From Proteles cristata cristata (lineage: Eukaryota; Chordata; Mammalia; Carnivora; Hyaenidae), in contig JAESUZ010003089.1 of assembly GCA_017311185.1 (NCBI GenBank), positions 62,001 to 126,000 on the forward strand: a stretch of DNA of 64,000 nt, given 5' to 3'. The first letter of the stretch is position 1, and each line of letters starts with the position of its first letter. The notes beneath the pieces were generated by a model. The model was not told where the DNA came from and did not search any database. It was given only the letters and a program-made list of their open reading frames with translations. The position numbers and the translations under genes were made by a program. Shown piece by piece: positions 60,701 to 64,000 of the stretch.

Positions 60701-62469
60701 CGTATGCACATGTGTGTGCACACGCGTTGCACAGAGGCGCCAGCTAACACACGTACTCTCCCTCCAGATTCAGCACTGAGGCCCTGGGGTGGGGTAGGGC
60801 GGGTGAGCGGGGCCCCAGCACACCCGGGGGGCGCATCCGCCACCGACTCTGCGGCCCCCGCCGCGGCAGGGCTGAGGGTCTCTGAACACACAGGGACTCA
60901 GCCACGGCCGAGGGCGGAGGTCCGGGAGCCCAGCATCGTGTCAGCTGCCCCGTGCGATGTCAGGGTTCGGGCCGGAGCCCCACTTGCACGTAACCCGTCT
61001 GTAAAATGGGTGTCCGCTTCCCCCCTGGGGCTCCGAGGAAGGCAGGAAGAGGCGGGGATAGAGGGTACGCCAGAGAGCCTTGGGTCAGCAGGGGCCCGGC
61101 CCACCTTGCCTGATGCTGAGGAACTGACCGCCCCTGGATTTCTAAATCGAGGCTCTTTGGTGCCAAGGTTGGTGTGTCAGAGCCTCAGAGGCACCCCGAT
61201 GTGGCCGCCTGGTCCTGACTCTGGTGGGGAACGGGCAGCTGCTCCCCAGGTCCTAGGGGACTTAGACAATCACAAGCAGGGGCTGGGGGTGGCCGTGAGC
61301 AGGGAACCCAGCCTCTGCTCCTGGCCAGGAGGGGTCCAGACCCTGGGGCTCCGCACGGCGGCGGGGGCATGGGGGGGCGGTGGCTAAGGATGAGGGAAGG
61401 TCTCCAGCACCGTCCCATCTGCTCTGGGCTCCCTGGGCCCGTTTGTCTGACTCCTGTTCCCACCCGGGGTGGGGGGGGAGGAAGGGGGAGCGAAGTCCCT
61501 GTGTCTTTACTCCTTTTATGTGTTGGGAAACAGCCTCCCCCTCCTTCTCGGGGTTTGGGGAACAGCTGTTCTTCACGCCCTCTAAATATGGGGCCAGCAG
61601 GGCGCCAACAGCCATGGGCACGAAGGAGGTCAGCCCAGGAGGGACAAGTCCCACAGCCATGGCCCCGTTTGTGACCCACATCGCCTGCCTGTCCCACCCT
61701 GGACCATGGAAGGCACGCTGGCATGCGATTCCGGGGGTGCGGGGGGCCCGGATGCACACCAAGGCCGTCACCTCCTGATGCACATGCACACGCGCACACA
61801 CACCTTTGGGGGGCATGCACCAGGCCCCTCCCTGCCTGCTCCCCATCCCGGAAGTGGGACTCTGGGCCCACTGGGGTCCCGCGTTACCTCAGCCCCACCA
61901 GGGACACTGCCCCAGCCACGTTCCCGCCACCGCGGCCCTGGGGGCCTATTCTGTCGGCAGGACATGACCTCACGGAGTGCAGACAGCGCAGCAATGGGGA
62001 GACGACCCTTGGGCGCCCAGCCGCGCTCTGAGCTCGCCCCACCTGGCAGAAGGTACTGGGCACCCCCACCGCTGGCCCGGCAGCAGCACCAGCCTGGTCC
62101 CCAGAAGCCGCCGGGCCCTCAGCACCGCCCTCCTCCTCCCACCTGTGCTCCACCCCCCGCCCAGCGCCGCTGCCAAGTCCTCGGTCACGCACCGTAGCCG
62201 CGGGGGCACGGGGCACACGGCGCGGGTGTCCGGCCAGCCCTGCCTTCTCCAGGCTCTCCCCGCCTCACCCCGACAGCACGGTGGCCTGCCTTCCCCCCCA
62301 CGCCCCACCACTCACCCTCCCTACACCACCGTGGGCTCTCCCTGGGCCAGCCGCCAGGTGACCCCACCACGGTGCCCCCGGGCCTGCTCGCCCCTGGCCC
62401 CGGGCCCCCCTTGCTGGCCGCCTCTCCCCTCTGCTAATCCCCCGAACCAGCCCTGAAGGAACCCCTTGG
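57771..62469. other. Upstream intergenic sequence, GC-rich
   Basis: No gene recognised. The AT-richer part 59735-59990 ends with TTTATGGTTTAAGCCAGCCT and GGGTGGTATTTTCTGTCAC, reminiscent of the 3' end of an ancient LTR or DNA element, but I cannot assign a family. A TG-rich tract lies at 60530-60730. Long frames at 58552-59628 and elsewhere show no domains. Confidence 0.4.
60530..60730. repeat. Imperfect TG/CA-rich tract
   Basis: GTGTGTTTATACGTGTCTGG through GTGCACGTATGCACATGTGTG. Alternating purine-pyrimidine segments, interrupted. Confidence 0.65.
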
Positions 62470-62770
62470 CTGGCTGTGTCTGGGTTTTGTTGCCTGTTTA
62501 TTTTTTTCCTGCGCGCCTCACTCTTTTTTCTCCCCTAAATTGGCGCGTCGTGGGGAATTCGCGATTCACCCTCCTGGTTCCCATTCCGGCACGCTCCCTT
62601 CTCTGCTGCCTTAATTATCTAATTTGTAATATTTCATCTCCCCTCCCTTTCATCTCTCTCCGAACACCCCGACCGGTTAAAATAAATATGTATTTTTAAT
62701 TTGGAGGCGCCTGATTTAATCTGGCAGGCGAGGCTCTGCCACTCACTGCGTGACGCTCCGGCTGAGTCAC
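62470..62770. promoter_or_regulatory. AT-rich candidate regulatory element with homeodomain motifs
   Basis: About 300 bases of AT-rich sequence set in GC-rich surroundings with no repeat signature. It includes GTTTATTTTTTTCC (forkhead-like), TTAATTATCTAATTTG at 62611-62626 (TAATTA homeodomain core), TAATATTT, AAAATAAATATGTATTTTTA, GATTTAATCT and TGAGTCA (AP-1/MAF-like) at 62763-62769. CpGs are retained (GGCGCGTCG, AATTCGCGATTC). This is the look of a conserved non-coding element, but conservation was not measured. Confidence 0.4.
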
Positions 62771-64000
62771 ACTCCAGGCCACCGCGCGCCCCAGCCGCCC
62801 GCCGTCCCGTCTCCCGTGTGCAGGAGAGCCCGGGAGGAGGCCCCGGGCGGGCGGGCGGTGCCCCGGCCCCAGCGGCGTCCACTCCTGCAGACAGCACACC
62901 TGACACCACCTAGGAACCCGCAGGAGGCTCCTGGCTGCGAGCGTCGGGACCCAGACAGTCAGCGGAGCCGTGGGGCTCTCAGCGGGGGGGGAAGGGCGGT
63001 CAGGTGCGCAGGGAGGGCTCGCCCACAGGCGACGGGGTGGAGGCCCCCGGGCAGGTGACTCCTGCCCCTTCCCAGTCTGCGTGGTACCAATTCCCAAGCC
63101 TTCATCCCGTTTGCTGGGCTCCTCTCAGACCACCCAAGGGCCATTGTCGCCTCGCTGGAGACCCCATCCCCGACCTTGCAGCTGAACTGGGTCTGCTGTT
63201 TGGTTTTCTCCCCTCCCAGGCTGGGGGGGCGGGGGGCGGGGCGCCCCGCTTGTCACGGGGTCTCCTTGGGGCAAGGGTGCCAGAGCGCAGGAGCCCCGCC
63301 TGCGTCCCCCGGCCACACCCCAGGCGCCCTCACCCAGAGACCTCCTGCAGCCTGTCAACCGGAAACGGCGCCCCTGTGCCTAAATTACCTTGCGTCCTGC
63401 TCCCGAGGGAAGTCCGGGGGGCTCGGTCACTCATTCGTCCACTCGGCCGCTGGCTCACTCATTTACCAGAGTGTCTGTCTGTCTGGCCGGGAGGACATCC
63501 TGAGTCCAGGGATTCAGAAAGCAGGGGGGATGTTGGGGGATGGGCCTCTGGCTTCCGGAAGGCTGGAGACAGCGGGAGCGACACAGCCCCCACGCCCCAG
63601 GGTCTCTCGTCCGGCTTGGCTGCCACTCCCACCGGCGCTCACGGCCGAGACCTGAACCCGGCCCTCCTGGGCGGCCGTCCACCCAGGTTCTCTCCACTGT
63701 CCCCGTCCCAGCCCACCTGCCCCGTGTCCCTTTCCCCGTCCGTCTCCAAGGCCGGTGGGGACACGTGAGGGACGGGGACACACACCAGGAGGCCGCACGA
63801 TGGTCATCCTCACCCCCCCCCCGCAGGGCCAGCACCCCGCCAAGCCTCCACGAGGGACAGCGAGCTGTGCCTGCCCCTCGACCTGCCGCCCTCCGTTTCC
63901 AGGCCCCGCGAGCCGCTAAGAGACCACAGGGAGGCGGTGCTGCGGCCGCATGTGAGGGAGCCCAGCGCCTCCCTGCAGCGCTGGCCAGGGCTCTGTGCCA
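62771..64000. other. Right-edge intergenic sequence, GC-rich
   Basis: GC- and CpG-rich sequence with short G and C runs (e.g. 62986-62993 and 63813-63822). No gene or named repeat. In human the gene beyond TSNARE1 in this direction is ADGRB1, but none of its exons is visible. Confidence 0.4.

Overview
This window is mammalian nuclear DNA, almost certainly from a cat-family (feliform) carnivore. At least a dozen copies of the carnivore tRNA-Lys-derived SINE (felid CAN-SINE / SINEC_Fc type) are present. Most have a body starting GGGGCGCCTGGGTGGC, a TC-rich 3' part, an AATAAATAAA tail and, in eight cases, clear target-site duplications. There are no bacterial operons, phage genes or CRISPR arrays.

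The only protein-coding gene I can support is TSNARE1, read on the minus strand. Three coding exons were recognised by protein similarity recalled from the human protein and confirmed by splice sites and reading phase: 11080-11167 (start codon), 6557-6706 and 5031-5519. They join in frame into the first 242 codons, ending just after the Myb/SANT-like domain. The SNARE and membrane-anchor exons must lie beyond position 1. A CpG island near 45.4-46.9 kb carries a compact promoter motif cluster (E-box, CCAAT, ZNF143-type, ETS) and a minus-strand splice donor at 46113/46112, and is the likely promoter and non-coding exon 1. Positions 1-46.1 kb are therefore mostly TSNARE1 introns. Positions 46.4-64 kb are upstream sequence. 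In human the next gene that way is ADGRB1, which I do not see here.

The introns are packed with old, GC-shifted LINE-1 remnants: 0.8-2.3, 8.9-9.1, 19.3-21.7, 23.9-24.8, 29.2-30.6, 32.3-38.1, 38.2-39.2 and 39.3-39.7 kb, with an ORF1-type remnant upstream of the gene at 56.5-57.8 kb. The 32.3-38.1 kb copy is a nested assembly: one L1 runs from endonuclease to 3' UTR and is interrupted by five SINEs, a complete Tigger-type DNA transposon with TA duplication, and a 15-copy minisatellite. Minisatellites are prominent at 1.6, 3.0, 20.6, 25.1 and 35.6 kb, and three of the five lie inside L1 sequence. High GC, minisatellites and GC drift fit a subtelomeric, high-recombination location (human TSNARE1 is at 8q24.3); this is inference.

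Upstream of the promoter the sequence is GC-rich and mostly featureless to the eye. Exceptions are an AT-rich segment at 62.47-62.77 kb with homeodomain-type motifs that looks like a conserved regulatory element, an octamer/TAATGARAT-like cluster at 51.58 kb, and candidate CTCF sites. Most long open frames in this GC-rich DNA are statistical shadows and are not annotated.
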